DNA of 64,000 bases from Curtobacterium aurantiacum (GCF_018598555.1 NZ_JAHEWN010000011.1:1-64000); one strand, 5' to 3'. Shown: positions 18,124 to 26,972, numbered from the stretch's first letter. Numbers and translations are program-made. The notes: generated by a model not told the origin, from the letters alone.

Positions 18124-20027
18124 GCGAGACGCGTCGGATGACCGTCGGCCAGGCACTCGTCGAGTTCCTGGCCAACCAGTGGACCGTCGACGGCGACGTC
18201 CGCGAGCGCACCATCCCGGGGATCTTCGGCATCTTCGGGCACGGCAACGTCGCGGGCGTCGGTCAGGCCATCAAGCAGCTCCACGTCGAGCAGCCCGGCC
18301 TGCTGCCCTACCACCAGGCCCGCAACGAGCAGGCGATGGTGCACGAGGCCGTCGGCTTCGCCCGCATGCACCGCCGCCGTGCGACCTACGCGTCGACCGC
18401 GTCGGTCGGCCCGGGTGCCGCGAACATGCTGACCGCAGCTGCGCTCGCGACGACGAACCGGCTGCCGGCGCTGCTGCTTCCGTCGGACACCTTCGCGACA
18501 CGCACCACGGACCCGGTGCTCCAGCAGATCGAGCTGCCGCACGACACGTCGTTGCAGGTCACCGACGCGTTCCGTCCGCTGTCGCGCTACTTCGACCGTG
18601 TGGAGCGTCCGGAGCAGCTGTTCTCGATCGCCCTCGCCGCGATGCGGGTCCTGACCGACCCGGCCGAGACCGGTGCGGTGACGATCGCGCTGCCCGAGGA
18701 CGTCCAGGCCGAGGAGTTCGACGTGCCGGTCGCGTTCCTGCAGCCGCGCGAGTGGCACATCCGCCGCCCGCTGCCCGAGCGCGGACCGCTCGAGCGTGCC
18801 GTGGCCGCGATCCGCGCCGGCGAGCGTCCGGTGATCGTGGCCGGCGGCGGCGTGCTGTACTCCGACGCCGCCGACGAGCTCCGCGCCTTCGTCGAGGCCA
18901 CCGGGATCCCGGTCGGCACGTCGCAGGCCGGCGGCGGGGCCCTGGTCTGGGACCACCCGCAGTACCTCGGTGGGATCGGTGCGACCGGCACCGCGGCCGC
19001 CAACGCGATCGCCGCCCAGGCCGACGTCGTCATCGGCATCGGCACCCGCTACAGCGACTTCACGACGGCGTCGCGCACCGCGTTCCAGAACCCGGACGTC
19101 ACGTTCGTCAACGTCAACGTGGCCGCGTTCGACGCCTACAAGCACGGTTCGCAGCTGCCGCTGATCGCGGACGCGCGAGAGGCCCTGGTCGCGCTGACCG
19201 AGTCGCTCACCTCGGACGAGGCGTACGTCGTCGACCCCGGGTACGCATCCGAGATCGCCTCGCTGAAGGCGGCGTGGGACGCTGCCGTCGACGGCGCCTT
19301 CGCGCCGTCCGGCGCCGACCTGCCCGGCCAGCCGGAGATCATCGGGGCCGTGCAGTCGGTCTCCGACCCGCGCGACGTCGTGATCCAGGCCGCGGGCTCG
19401 CTGCCCGGCGACCTGCACAAGCTCTGGCGGGTGCGCGACGAGCTCGGGTACCACGTCGAGTACGCGTTCTCGTGCATGGGCTACGAGATCGCCGGCGGTA
19501 TCGGTGTCCGCCGCGGGGCACCGGACCGCGACGCGATCGTGATGGTCGGTGACGGCAGCTACCTCATGCTGCACACCGAACTCGTCACCGCCGTGGCCGA
19601 GGGCATCAAGATCATCGTGGTGCTCATCCAGAACCACGGGTACGCGTCGATCGGGCACCTGTCCGAGACCGTCGGTTCCGAGCGTTACGGCACCCGGTAC
19701 CGCTACCTCGACGAGACCCAGTCGTTCGACAACGGCGACCCGCTGCCCGTCGACCTCGCCGCCAACGCCCGCTCGTACGGCGTCGACGTCATCGAGGTGC
19801 AGCCCGGTCCGGACAGCATCGAGGACCTCAAGGCCGCACTGCGTCAAGCGAAGGCGAACGACCACACGACCCTGGTGCACATCAACTCCGACCCGCTGGT
19901 CTACGCCCCCGAGGGCGACGGCTGGTGGGACGTGCCGGTCGCGCAGACCTCCACCCTCCCCAGCACGCAGGCCGCCCGCGCCGAGTACGAGCAGCAGGTC
20001 GCTACGCAGCGTCCGCTGCTCGGCTGA
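18120..20027 (+). CDS. iolD: 3D-(3,5/4)-trihydroxycyclohexane-1,2-dione acylhydrolase (decyclizing)
   Basis: This 635-aa thiamine diphosphate enzyme hydrolyses the cyclic trione to open the inositol ring. The ThDP fold shows an N-terminal Pyr domain with the activating Glu in RNEQAMVHEAVGFARM (about residue 70), a central domain, and a C-terminal PP domain with GDGSYLMLHTEL followed by IQNHGYASIG (GDG-N motif, about 478-507). The ATG at 18120 has AGAAGGAG upstream and overlaps the iolB stop. Confidence 0.96.
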   Translation: MSETRRMTVGQALVEFLANQWTVDGDVRERTIPGIFGIFGHGNVAGVGQAIKQLHVEQPGLLPYHQARNEQAMVHEAVGFARMHRRRATYASTASVGPGAANMLTAAALATTNRLPALLLPSDTFATRTTDPVLQQIELPHDTSLQVTDAFRPLSRYFDRVERPEQLFSIALAAMRVLTDPAETGAVTIALPEDVQAEEFDVPVAFLQPREWHIRRPLPERGPLERAVAAIRAGERPVIVAGGGVLYSDAADELRAFVEATGIPVGTSQAGGGALVWDHPQYLGGIGATGTAAANAIAAQADVVIGIGTRYSDFTTASRTAFQNPDVTFVNVNVAAFDAYKHGSQLPLIADAREALVALTESLTSDEAYVVDPGYASEIASLKAAWDAAVDGAFAPSGADLPGQPEIIGAVQSVSDPRDVVIQAAGSLPGDLHKLWRVRDELGYHVEYAFSCMGYEIAGGIGVRRGAPDRDAIVMVGDGSYLMLHTELVTAVAEGIKIIVVLIQNHGYASIGHLSETVGSERYGTRYRYLDETQSFDNGDPLPVDLAANARSYGVDVIEVQPGPDSIEDLKAALRQAKANDHTTLVHINSDPLVYAPEGDGWWDVPVAQTSTLPSTQAARAEYEQQVATQRPLLG

Positions 20028-20060
20028 ACCGTTCACGAGACAGAAAGCGACAGCGACGTC

Positions 20061-21014
20061 ATGACCGACACCGCCACCCCCATCGGCAGCCCCGCGACCG
20101 ACGCGGCGCCCGCCTCGATCCGCATCGGCACCGCCCCGGACTCGTGGGGCGTCTGGTTCCCGGACGACCCGAAGCAGGTGCCGTGGCAGCGCTTCCTCGA
20201 CGAGGCATCCGCCGCCGGGTACGAGTGGATCGAGCTCGGGCCGTACGGGTACCTGCCGACCGACCCGTCGCAGCTGTCCGACGAGCTCGAGTCCCGCGGG
20301 CTCAAGCTGTCCGCGGGCACGGTCTTCACCGGGTTCCACAAGGGCGAGGACCAGTTCCAGCGTGCGTGGGACCAGGCCGTCGCGGTCGCGGGCCTGGCAG
20401 CGAAGCTCGGCGCCGAGCACCTGGTGACGATCCCCGACCTGTGGCGCTCCGACGCCACCGAAGAGGTGCTCGAGGCACGCACCCTCACCGACGAGCAGTG
20501 GGAGCGACTCGGCACGGGCCACGACCAGCTCGGCAAGGCCCTGCTCGAGGAGTTCGGCGTCCACCAGCAGTTCCACACCCACGCGGACAGCCACGTCGGC
20601 ACCTACAAGGAGACCGTGCGGTTCCTCGAGGTCACGAACCCCGAGTACACGAACCTCTGTCTCGACACCGGTCACTTCGCCTACTACGGCGGCGACAACC
20701 TCAAGCTCATCGCCGCACACCCGGAGCGCATCGGCTACCTGCACCTCAAGCAGGTCGACACCGACCTGCTGTTCGACGTGCTCAAGAACGACGTGCCGTT
20801 CGCCACCGCTGTGTCGCAGGGCATCATGACCGAGCCGCCGCACGGCACCCCCGAACTCGCCCCGATCATCGAGGCCGTCGCCGCGATCAACCCGGACATC
20901 TTCGGCATCGTCGAGCAGGACATGTACGGCTGCTCCGTCGATGCCCCCGGCCCGATCGCCGAACGCACCTTCCAGCACATCTTCGGCTCCACCTCGGCCG
21001 CCCGAGCCTCCTGA
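20061..21014 (+). CDS. iolE: Myo-inosose-2 dehydratase-like TIM barrel protein
   Basis: This 317-aa xylose-isomerase-like (AP endonuclease 2 fold) protein is the probable 2-keto-myo-inositol dehydratase. The IolE-like N-terminus IRIGTAPDSWGVWFPDDPKQ (about residue 21), GYEWIELGPYGYLPTD and the metal-ligand segments FHTHADSHVGTY and LCLDTGHFAYYGGD are visible, followed by YLHLKQVD. Position between iolD and iolG matches the known corynebacterial order. RBS (AGAAAGCGACAG) is moderate. Confidence 0.9.
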   Translation: MTDTATPIGSPATDAAPASIRIGTAPDSWGVWFPDDPKQVPWQRFLDEASAAGYEWIELGPYGYLPTDPSQLSDELESRGLKLSAGTVFTGFHKGEDQFQRAWDQAVAVAGLAAKLGAEHLVTIPDLWRSDATEEVLEARTLTDEQWERLGTGHDQLGKALLEEFGVHQQFHTHADSHVGTYKETVRFLEVTNPEYTNLCLDTGHFAYYGGDNLKLIAAHPERIGYLHLKQVDTDLLFDVLKNDVPFATAVSQGIMTEPPHGTPELAPIIEAVAAINPDIFGIVEQDMYGCSVDAPGPIAERTFQHIFGSTSAARAS

Positions 21015-21057
21015 CGCGCCGTCCACGCAGCGTCAACAACCCCAGGAGAACACCACC

Positions 21058-22119
21058 ATGACCACCACGCAGAACCTCCGCGTCGCCGTCGTCGGCGCCG
21101 GCATGATGGGCGCCGACCACGTCCGCCGCATCACCGCCAAGATCTCGAACGCTGACGTCGTCGCCGTCGTCGAGCCCGACCAGGCCCGCGCCGACGCGGC
21201 AGCAGCCCTGGCACCCGGCGCGATCACCGCCGCGTCCTTCGACGAGGCGCTCGCGCAGACCGAGATCGACGGCGTCATCATCGCGACGCCCGGCTTCCTG
21301 CACGAGCCGATCCTCGTCACGGCCCTCGAACGCGGTCTGACCGTGCTGTGCGAGAAGCCGCTGACGACCAGCGCCGCGGACTCCCTGCGCATCGTCGAGC
21401 TCGAGCAGCAGCACGCAGCCCGACCGGTCATCCAGGTCGGCTTCATGCGCCGGTTCGACGCCGGGTACCAGGAGCTCAAGGCCCTGCGCGAGTCCGGGGC
21501 GAACGGTGCGCTGCTCGCCCTGCACCACGCGCACCGCAACCCGACGACCCCGCCGAACTTCAGCGAGTCGATGCTCATCCACGACTCGGTGATCCACGAG
21601 ATCGACATCATCCCGTTCCTGACCGGTGAGGCGATCACGAGCGTCGAGGTGAAGAAGCCGCGCAAGAACTCCCTCGCGCCGGCCGACCTGCCCGAGCCGC
21701 AGTTCGTCCTGTTCACCACCGAGTCCGGCACCATGGCGATCGTCGAGATCAACGTGAACGCCCAGTTCGGCTACCAGGTCACCACCGACGCCGTGTTCGA
21801 GTCGGGCGTCGCCTACATCGGTCGCGACACCTCGCTCTCGCTCGCTGCAGCCGGGGCGACCTCGCAGGGCGTGACGCCGTCGTTCAAGGAGCGGTTCGCC
21901 GCCGCCTACGACGAAGAGGTGCAGCGCTGGGTCGATGCCGCCCGGACCGGCGGCATCGACGGGCCGAGTGCATGGGACGGCTACACCGCGTCCGTCGTCG
22001 CCGAGGTCGCCGTCCGCGCCCAGCAGTCCGGCGCGCACGAGACCGTCGAGTACGCGGTCACGAAGCCGGCGTTCTACGACGAAACGAGCGACGCGACCGC
22101 CGCGCTCGCCGGGGCCTGA
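21058..22119 (+). CDS. iolG: Inositol 2-dehydrogenase (Gfo/Idh/MocA family)
   Basis: This 353-aa NAD-dependent oxidoreductase should oxidise myo-inositol to scyllo-inosose, the first catabolic step. The Rossmann motif VAVVGAGMMGADHVRR starts at about residue 9. The catalytic lysine is in CEKPLTTS (about 98) and the active-site DSVIHEIDIIPFL (about 180) carries the Asp/His pair. The ATG at 21058 follows an AGGAGAA site. A second Gfo/Idh gene (24309) lies outside the operon but near another copy of the operator. Confidence 0.92.
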   Translation: MTTTQNLRVAVVGAGMMGADHVRRITAKISNADVVAVVEPDQARADAAAALAPGAITAASFDEALAQTEIDGVIIATPGFLHEPILVTALERGLTVLCEKPLTTSAADSLRIVELEQQHAARPVIQVGFMRRFDAGYQELKALRESGANGALLALHHAHRNPTTPPNFSESMLIHDSVIHEIDIIPFLTGEAITSVEVKKPRKNSLAPADLPEPQFVLFTTESGTMAIVEINVNAQFGYQVTTDAVFESGVAYIGRDTSLSLAAAGATSQGVTPSFKERFAAAYDEEVQRWVDAARTGGIDGPSAWDGYTASVVAEVAVRAQQSGAHETVEYAVTKPAFYDETSDATAALAGA

Positions 22120-22122
22120 TCG

Positions 22123-22992
22123 ATGCCGAAGATCGCGCTCGACCCGACCCCGTTCCACCACGACCTGTCGCTGCTCGAGTTCCCGGCCAAGGTGGCGGAG
22201 CTCGGCTACGAGTACCTGCAGCTGACCCCGCACAAGGACTTCATCCCCTTCTACCGGCACCCCAAGGCCGACGACGACCTGGTCGACGCGTTCGCCGCGG
22301 CCTGTCGTGACGCCGGGGTCCAGGTGGCGAGCGTCCTGCCCGTCCTGCGCTGGTCGGGCCCGGACGAGGACGCCCGACAGGCTGCGGTGCGGAAGTGGAA
22401 GCGGGTCATCGAGATCACGAAGCGCCTCGGCGTGGACACCATCAACACGGAGTTCTCCGGCCGCCCCGAGCGTGCCGAGGAGTCCGAGGACCAGTTCTAC
22501 CGGTCGATGGAGGAACTGCTGCCGATCATCGAGGACGCCGGCATCCGCGTGCTCATCGACCCGCACCCCGACGACTTCGTCGAGGACGGACTCGAGGCCC
22601 TCCGGGTGATCCGCGGCCTGAACTCGAAGCACGTCGGGTTCGTCTACGTCGCCTGCCACACGTTCCACTACGGCGGCAACATGGACGAGATCATCGACGC
22701 CGCCGGTGACTCGCTGCAGCTGGTCCACGTCGCCGACGCGTACGACCACCGTCGCTCGCACGGCCTGCGCTACATCACGAACCCGCCCGGCAACCCGGTC
22801 CGGGTGCACCAGCACCTGCCGGTCGGTCAGGCGGACGTCGACTTCGACGCCTTCTGGGCGGCGCTCGACCGGGTCGGATTCTCGGCGCGCGAGGACACCG
22901 TCGCGGTGTCGAGCGTCTTCGCCGAGGACGAGAACGCCGATGCGGTGTCGCGGTTCCAACTCGACACGATCACGAAGGGACTCCACCGATGA
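22123..22992 (+). CDS. iolH: IolH-like sugar phosphate isomerase/epimerase
   Basis: This 289-aa xylose-isomerase-like TIM barrel resembles IolH/IolI-type proteins. Metal-site motifs are visible as NTEFSGRPE, VLIDPHPDDFVEDG, VACHTFHYGGN (about residue 184) and VHVADAYDHRR. The exact reaction is uncertain; related proteins isomerise inososes or act on downstream intermediates. It lies three bases after iolG and its stop overlaps the next start by 4 bp. Confidence 0.85.
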   Translation: MPKIALDPTPFHHDLSLLEFPAKVAELGYEYLQLTPHKDFIPFYRHPKADDDLVDAFAAACRDAGVQVASVLPVLRWSGPDEDARQAAVRKWKRVIEITKRLGVDTINTEFSGRPERAEESEDQFYRSMEELLPIIEDAGIRVLIDPHPDDFVEDGLEALRVIRGLNSKHVGFVYVACHTFHYGGNMDEIIDAAGDSLQLVHVADAYDHRRSHGLRYITNPPGNPVRVHQHLPVGQADVDFDAFWAALDRVGFSAREDTVAVSSVFAEDENADAVSRFQLDTITKGLHR

Positions 22993-24101
22993 CCACCACC
23001 CTCGAGACCCAGGCATCCACCGACGCCGACTCCCGTCCCGTCACCCTGCAGGCCGCGGAGCAGACCCCGACCGCCCTGTGGAACGACTCCGCCGACCCGC
23101 GCGAGCTGTCGACCGCCATCCACGAGTACGGTGCCGTCGGTGCCACCTGCAACCCGGTGATCGCGTACACGTGCATCCAGCAGGACCCGGAGACCTGGGT
23201 TCCGCGCATCCGCGAGATCGCGGCCGAGCACCCGACGGCGGGGGAGTCCTGGATCGGCTGGAAGGCCGTCGAGGAGCTCTCGATCGCCGCCGCGGCGCAG
23301 CTGCTGCCCGCGTTCGAGGCGTCCGGCGGACGGAACGGTCGACTGTCGATGCAGACCGACCCCCGGTTCCACCGCGATGCCGACGCGCTCGTCGAGCAGG
23401 CCGTCCGGTTCTCGCAGCTCGCGCCGAACATCATCGTGAAGATCCCCGCCACCAAGGTCGGCATCGCCGCGATCGAGGAAGCCGCCTACCGCGGCGTCTC
23501 GATCAACGCCACGGTGTCGTTCACGGTGCCGCAGGTCGTCGCCGTGGGTGAGGCCATCGAGCGGGCACTCGACCGCCGTGCTGCCGAGGGCCTGCCGGAG
23601 CAGGAGTTCGGCCACGTCGTCACCCTGATGGCCGGCCGCTTCGACGACTGGCTGAAGACCGTCGTGAAGCGTGACCACGTGATGGTGGACCCGGGGATCC
23701 TCGAGTGGGCCGGTGTCGCCGCGGTGAAGAACGCCTACCGCGTCTTCCAGGAGCGCGGGTTCCGCTCGCGGGTGCTCGTCGCCGCGTTCCGCAACGCACT
23801 GCAGTGGTCCGAGTTCCAGGGCGGTGACCTGGTCGTCTCGCCGCCGTTCCAGTGGACGAAGGACATCAACGACAACGCGTTCCCGTTCCGGCCGCACGCC
23901 ATCGACGACGAGGTCCCCGTGCACGTCATCGAGGCGCTCCGGGCCGCGACGCCCGAGTTCGCCCGCGGCTACGACGTGGACGGGATGACGATCGACGAGT
24001 TCGACCGCTTCGGTGCGACCGTGACGACGCTCCGGCAGTTCCTGGACGCCGACGCGAAGCTCGACGCACTGGTCCGCGACATCATCGTCCCCGCGGTCTG
24101 A
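22989..24101 (+). CDS. Transaldolase family protein in the iol operon
   Basis: This 370-aa protein belongs to the transaldolase class I aldolase fold. The Schiff-base lysine is predicted in IIVKIPATKVG (about residues 146-156), with GATCNPVIAYTCIQ near 54, SINATVSFTVPQ near 175 and a distal MVDPGILEWAGVAAVKNAY. It is the last gene of the iol operon and shares ATGA with iolH. Transaldolase-like genes are not part of the textbook inositol pathway, so its substrate is unknown; a C3/C7 or DKG-phosphate-related aldol reaction is conceivable. Confidence 0.85.
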   Translation: MTTTLETQASTDADSRPVTLQAAEQTPTALWNDSADPRELSTAIHEYGAVGATCNPVIAYTCIQQDPETWVPRIREIAAEHPTAGESWIGWKAVEELSIAAAAQLLPAFEASGGRNGRLSMQTDPRFHRDADALVEQAVRFSQLAPNIIVKIPATKVGIAAIEEAAYRGVSINATVSFTVPQVVAVGEAIERALDRRAAEGLPEQEFGHVVTLMAGRFDDWLKTVVKRDHVMVDPGILEWAGVAAVKNAYRVFQERGFRSRVLVAAFRNALQWSEFQGGDLVVSPPFQWTKDINDNAFPFRPHAIDDEVPVHVIEALRAATPEFARGYDVDGMTIDEFDRFGATVTTLRQFLDADAKLDALVRDIIVPAV

Positions 24102-24160
24102 GACGCGGTCTGATGCGCGGCGCGATCCGCGGTCGGAACCACGGGTCGCGCCCCGCGCGC

Positions 24161-24229
24161 TGACGCACCAGCCTGGAGGCCCGGTGCCGGTCCCCGAGAC
24201 CGGTACCGGGCCTCCAGGCGGTTGCGTCA
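24161..24229. terminator. Type-A repeat acting as iol operon terminator
   Basis: A long imperfect hairpin: CCTGGAGGCCCGGT (from 24172) pairs with ACCGGGCCTCCAGG (ending 24218), with an inner GCCGGTC/GACCGGT stem. It is enclosed by outer arms TGACGCA (24161-24167) and TGCGTCA (24223-24229). It is a diverged member of the type-A palindrome family and ends directly at the next operator-promoter. Confidence 0.75.
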
Positions 24230-24263
24230 TGTACTGACAAAGCGCAGCCGCATCGGCTACGCT
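24230..24263 (+). promoter_or_regulatory. Promoter and GntR-type operator for the second Gfo/Idh gene
   Basis: TGTACTGACA (24230-24239) matches the iolC operator core with one change. It overlaps a -35 CTGACA (24234-24239), which is followed after 18 bp by TACGCT (24258-24263). The operator/-35 geometry is the same as at iolC. Confidence 0.6.
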
Positions 24264-24308
24264 CGTTGTCGCGCTCCAATGCGCGTCACCTGAACGAAGG
24301 AGTTCTCC

Positions 24309-25502
24309 ATGGACAGCATCGGCGTCGGGCTGATCTCGGTCGGCTGGATGGGGCGGCTGCACTCCCGTGCCTACCGAGCGTTGCCGGACCACTTCCCGGA
24401 GCTCGGGGTCCAGCCGCGGCTCGTCGTCGCCGCCGACCCGATCGGGGCGGCGCGCGACCAGGCGGTGACACGGCTCGGGTACGAGCGGGCCGTCGCCGAC
24501 TACCACGAGGTCCTCGCCGACCCGGCGGTCGACGTCGTGTCGATCTGTTCCCCGAACTTCCTGCACCGCGAGATGGCCGTCGCCGCGGCCGAGGCGGGCA
24601 AGCCGTTCTGGATCGAGAAGCCGATGGGCCGGTACGCCAGTGACTCGCGCTCCATCCACCAGGCGGTGCAGCGCGCCGGAGTCATCACGAGCGTCGGCTT
24701 CAACTACCGGCACGCCCCGGCGATCGAGCGCGCCCGTGAACTCGTCCGGAGCGGACGGCTCGGCCGGATCACGAACGTGCGCGGCTCGTTGCTCGCCGAC
24801 TACTCGTCCGACCCGGCGGCCCCGCTGACCTGGCGCTTCGAGCGTGAGCGCGCCGGATCCGGTGTGCTCGGCGACCTGCTGTCGCACGGACTCGACCTGG
24901 CGCAGTACGTGGTCGGGCGGATCGCCTCGGTCAGTGCGCTCGCCGAGACGTTCATCGAGTCGCGTCCCCGCCCGGGTGCCGGCATCGTCGACCGCAGTGC
25001 GGCGGCGACCGGCGAGCTGGGCGCCGTCGAGAACGAGGACTACGCCGCGCTGCTGTTCCGGTTCGAGGACGGTGCGGTCGGCACGATGGACTCGAGTCGG
25101 GTGATGCGCGGGCCGCACGCCGAGTACGCGCTCGAGATCTACGGCACCCGCGGTTCGGTCCGGTGGGACTTCCAACGGCTCAACGAGCTCGAGGTGTACC
25201 TGGACGGGCAAGAGGTCGACGGGTACGCGACGCACTACGTCGCCCCCGGCGACGGCGAGTTCGGACGGTTCCAGCCGGGTGCCGGCACCGCGATGGGCTA
25301 CGACGACCTGAAGACGATCGAGGCGGCGCAGTTCATCGCGAGCGTGCAGCGCGGGGAGCAGCTCGCACCCTCGGTCGCCGACGGCCTCGCTGCCGCGTCG
25401 ATCGTCGAGGCGGCAGAGGCCTCGCTGGTCGACGGCGCTTGGCACGACGTCGCTCGTGTCGACGGGCCGCTGACGTACGGGGCGCCGACGCCGAGGTTCT
25501 AG
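24309..25502 (+). CDS. Gfo/Idh/MocA family oxidoreductase
   Basis: This 397-aa NAD(P)-dependent dehydrogenase has the Rossmann start GVGLISVGWMGRLHSRAYRA (about residue 5), the EKPMG catalytic lysine motif (about 101) and the GGxxxD-type helix GVLGDLLSHGLDLAQYVVGR (about 180). The substrate is unknown, but the iol-type operator upstream suggests another inositol isomer or inositol-derived sugar. It has an AAGGAGTT ribosome site. It is separated from the iol operon by a terminator and has its own promoter. Confidence 0.9.
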   Translation: MDSIGVGLISVGWMGRLHSRAYRALPDHFPELGVQPRLVVAADPIGAARDQAVTRLGYERAVADYHEVLADPAVDVVSICSPNFLHREMAVAAAEAGKPFWIEKPMGRYASDSRSIHQAVQRAGVITSVGFNYRHAPAIERARELVRSGRLGRITNVRGSLLADYSSDPAAPLTWRFERERAGSGVLGDLLSHGLDLAQYVVGRIASVSALAETFIESRPRPGAGIVDRSAAATGELGAVENEDYAALLFRFEDGAVGTMDSSRVMRGPHAEYALEIYGTRGSVRWDFQRLNELEVYLDGQEVDGYATHYVAPGDGEFGRFQPGAGTAMGYDDLKTIEAAQFIASVQRGEQLAPSVADGLAAASIVEAAEASLVDGAWHDVARVDGPLTYGAPTPRF

Positions 25503-25539
25503 ACACGTGGCCGCGCCTCCTTGTTAGTATGTAATGACA
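25500..25539 (+). promoter_or_regulatory. Operator and candidate promoter for the tautomerase gene
   Basis: TGTAATGACA (25530-25539) matches the operator core at iolC with one change. A candidate promoter is TAGACA (25500-25505), 19-bp spacer, TAGTAT (25525-25530), so the operator would overlap the -10 and transcription start. Confidence 0.5.
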
Positions 25540-25563
25540 AAGTCCGAGCAACCAGGAGGCACC

Positions 25564-25971
25564 ATGCCGCTCGTCCGTATCGACCTCGCCACCGGCCGCA
25601 CGCCGGAGGCCGTCCGTGGCATCGCCGACGCCATCCACCAGGCCATCGTCGACGTGTACGGGATCCCGGTGCGGGACCGGTTCCAGGTGATCACCGAGCA
25701 CCCCGCGCAGCAGATCATCGCCGAGGACGCCGGCCTGGGGTTCGAGCGCACCGAGGGCGTCATCGTCATCCAGGTGTTCACGCAGCGCGGGCGGACCGAC
25801 GAGGCGAAGGCCGCGCTGTACCGGGCGATCCACGACGCCCTCGCCGCGATCGGTGTCGCGTCCGAGGACGTCTTCATCGGCTACGTCGAGAACGGGCCGC
25901 AGGACTGGTCGTTCGGCTTCGGGCGCGCGCAGTACGTCACGGGCGAGCTCGGGGTGCCCGCGCTCGGGTGA
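25564..25971 (+). CDS. Tautomerase family protein
   Basis: This 135-aa protein begins MPLVRIDLATGR, so Pro2 would become the N-terminal catalytic base typical of 4-oxalocrotonate tautomerase-like enzymes. Size and the motifs IHQAIVDVYGIPVRDRFQVI and EDVFIGYVENGPQDWSFG match the longer Tautomerase_2-type group. The ATG at 25564 is chosen over one 30 bp upstream because AGGAGG precedes it at optimal spacing and it yields the catalytic proline. The iol-like operator upstream links it to the inositol regulon; the substrate is unknown. Confidence 0.88.
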   Translation: MPLVRIDLATGRTPEAVRGIADAIHQAIVDVYGIPVRDRFQVITEHPAQQIIAEDAGLGFERTEGVIVIQVFTQRGRTDEAKAALYRAIHDALAAIGVASEDVFIGYVENGPQDWSFGFGRAQYVTGELGVPALG

Positions 25972-26000
25972 GGGGGTGCTGGTGCGGGTGCGGGTGCGGG

Positions 26001-26118
26001 GTGGTCACGACACCCCGCTCAGGTCCGCCGAGTGGTCACGGACTGTCGGTTGCCGGGCGTCCGGGCGACAGTTCGTGACCGCTCGGAGCACCACCGACAG
26101 CACGCCGTGACCACTCGG
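26001..26118. repeat. Type-B dispersed intergenic repeat, copy 3
   Basis: This is the most complete copy. It has a leading GTGGTCACGACACCCCGCTC, arm CCGAGTGGTCACG + GACTGTCG (26028-26048), loop, arm CGACAGTTCG + TGACCGCTCGG (26066-26086), and a third arm GTGACCACTCGG at 26106-26117. It fills the gap between the convergent tautomerase and GntR genes. Confidence 0.8.
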
Positions 26119-26154
26119 CAGGCAGCCCCGGCCGACAGAACCTGACCGAGCGGC

Positions 26155-26913
26155 CTACTTGTCGACGAGCGTGACCTCGAACGAGTACCGGTCCGGCCGG
26201 TAGCAGTGCACGCCGTACTCGACCGCACGGCCCGAGGCGTCGTACGCGGTGCGGCTCATCGTGAGGACCGGGTCGCCGTCCTCGATCTCGAGCAGGCTGG
26301 CCTCTTCGTCGGTGACCGCACGGGCACCGATCCGCTGCTTCGCCACCCGCATCGTGACGCCCCGGCCGCGGAGCAGCTGGTACAGCCCGTGCGCTTGCAG
26401 GTCCTCGTCGGTCAGGTCGAGGAACTCCGGCGGCAGGAAGTTCTCGAGGATCGCCATCGGCACGTCCTCAGCGAACCGCACGCGGCGGATGTGCGCGACG
26501 GTCGTGCCGGGCTCGAGGCTGAGCGCTGCGGCGACCTCGTCGGACGCCGGCACGTCGTTCCGCTGCAGGAGCTTCGTCGCCGGAGCCTGCGCACCCTGCG
26601 CCAGGTCGTCGTACAGGCTCGTCAACTCGACCTTGCGGGTCACCGGCCCGTGCACGACCTGGGTCCCGATGCCACGGCGGCGCACCAGCAGGCCCTTGTC
26701 GACGAGGTCCTGGATCGCCCGGCGGATCGTCGGCCGCGACAGACCCAGTCGCTCGCCGAGGGCGATCTCGTTCTCGAGCCGGGCGCCTGGTGGCATCGCG
26801 CCGGAGCGGATCGACTCCTCGATGCGCGAGGCGACCTGGAAGTAGAGGGGCATGGGACCCGACCGGTCCAGGTCCATGAACAGGTCGGACGGCAGCTGGC
26901 CATCGTTGGTCAT
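26155..26913 (-). CDS. GntR family transcriptional regulator with UTRA domain
   Basis: This 252-aa regulator has an N-terminal winged helix-turn-helix (PLYFQVASRIEESIRSGAMP, then LGLSRPTIRRAIQDLVDKG, about residues 22-78) and a C-terminal UTRA ligand-binding domain (about 100-245, LRGRGVTMRVAKQRIGARAV, VLTMSRTAYDASGRAVEYG). GntR-type IolR regulates the inositol genes in Corynebacterium glutamicum; this protein is the natural candidate here. A copy of the proposed operator lies 48 bp upstream of its start, suggesting autoregulation. Confidence 0.93.
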   Translation of the reverse strand: MTNDGQLPSDLFMDLDRSGPMPLYFQVASRIEESIRSGAMPPGARLENEIALGERLGLSRPTIRRAIQDLVDKGLLVRRRGIGTQVVHGPVTRKVELTSLYDDLAQGAQAPATKLLQRNDVPASDEVAAALSLEPGTTVAHIRRVRFAEDVPMAILENFLPPEFLDLTDEDLQAHGLYQLLRGRGVTMRVAKQRIGARAVTDEEASLLEIEDGDPVLTMSRTAYDASGRAVEYGVHCYRPDRYSFEVTLVDK

Positions 26914-26958
26914 CGCGGTCCTTCACACGTGCGGTATGCCGGCGTCGGTGCCGACGGC

Positions 26959-26972
26959 ATTGTCGTGACAAT
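26959..26972 (-). promoter_or_regulatory. Operator upstream of the GntR regulator gene
   Basis: Near-perfect palindrome with half sites ATTGTC and GACAAT around a 2-bp centre, containing the shared core TGTC-N2-GACA (26961-26970). It is the best conserved of the four sites in this window. Confidence 0.7.

Noticed and set aside
18099..21026. A 975-codon open frame antisense to iolD and iolE, and similar long antisense frames opposite fumC (1952-3940), xseA/ispH and gcvP
   Set aside because: These are GC-skew shadows. Their products are Arg/Gly/Val-Asp-rich low-complexity proteins without domains, and the opposite frame encodes clear enzymes.
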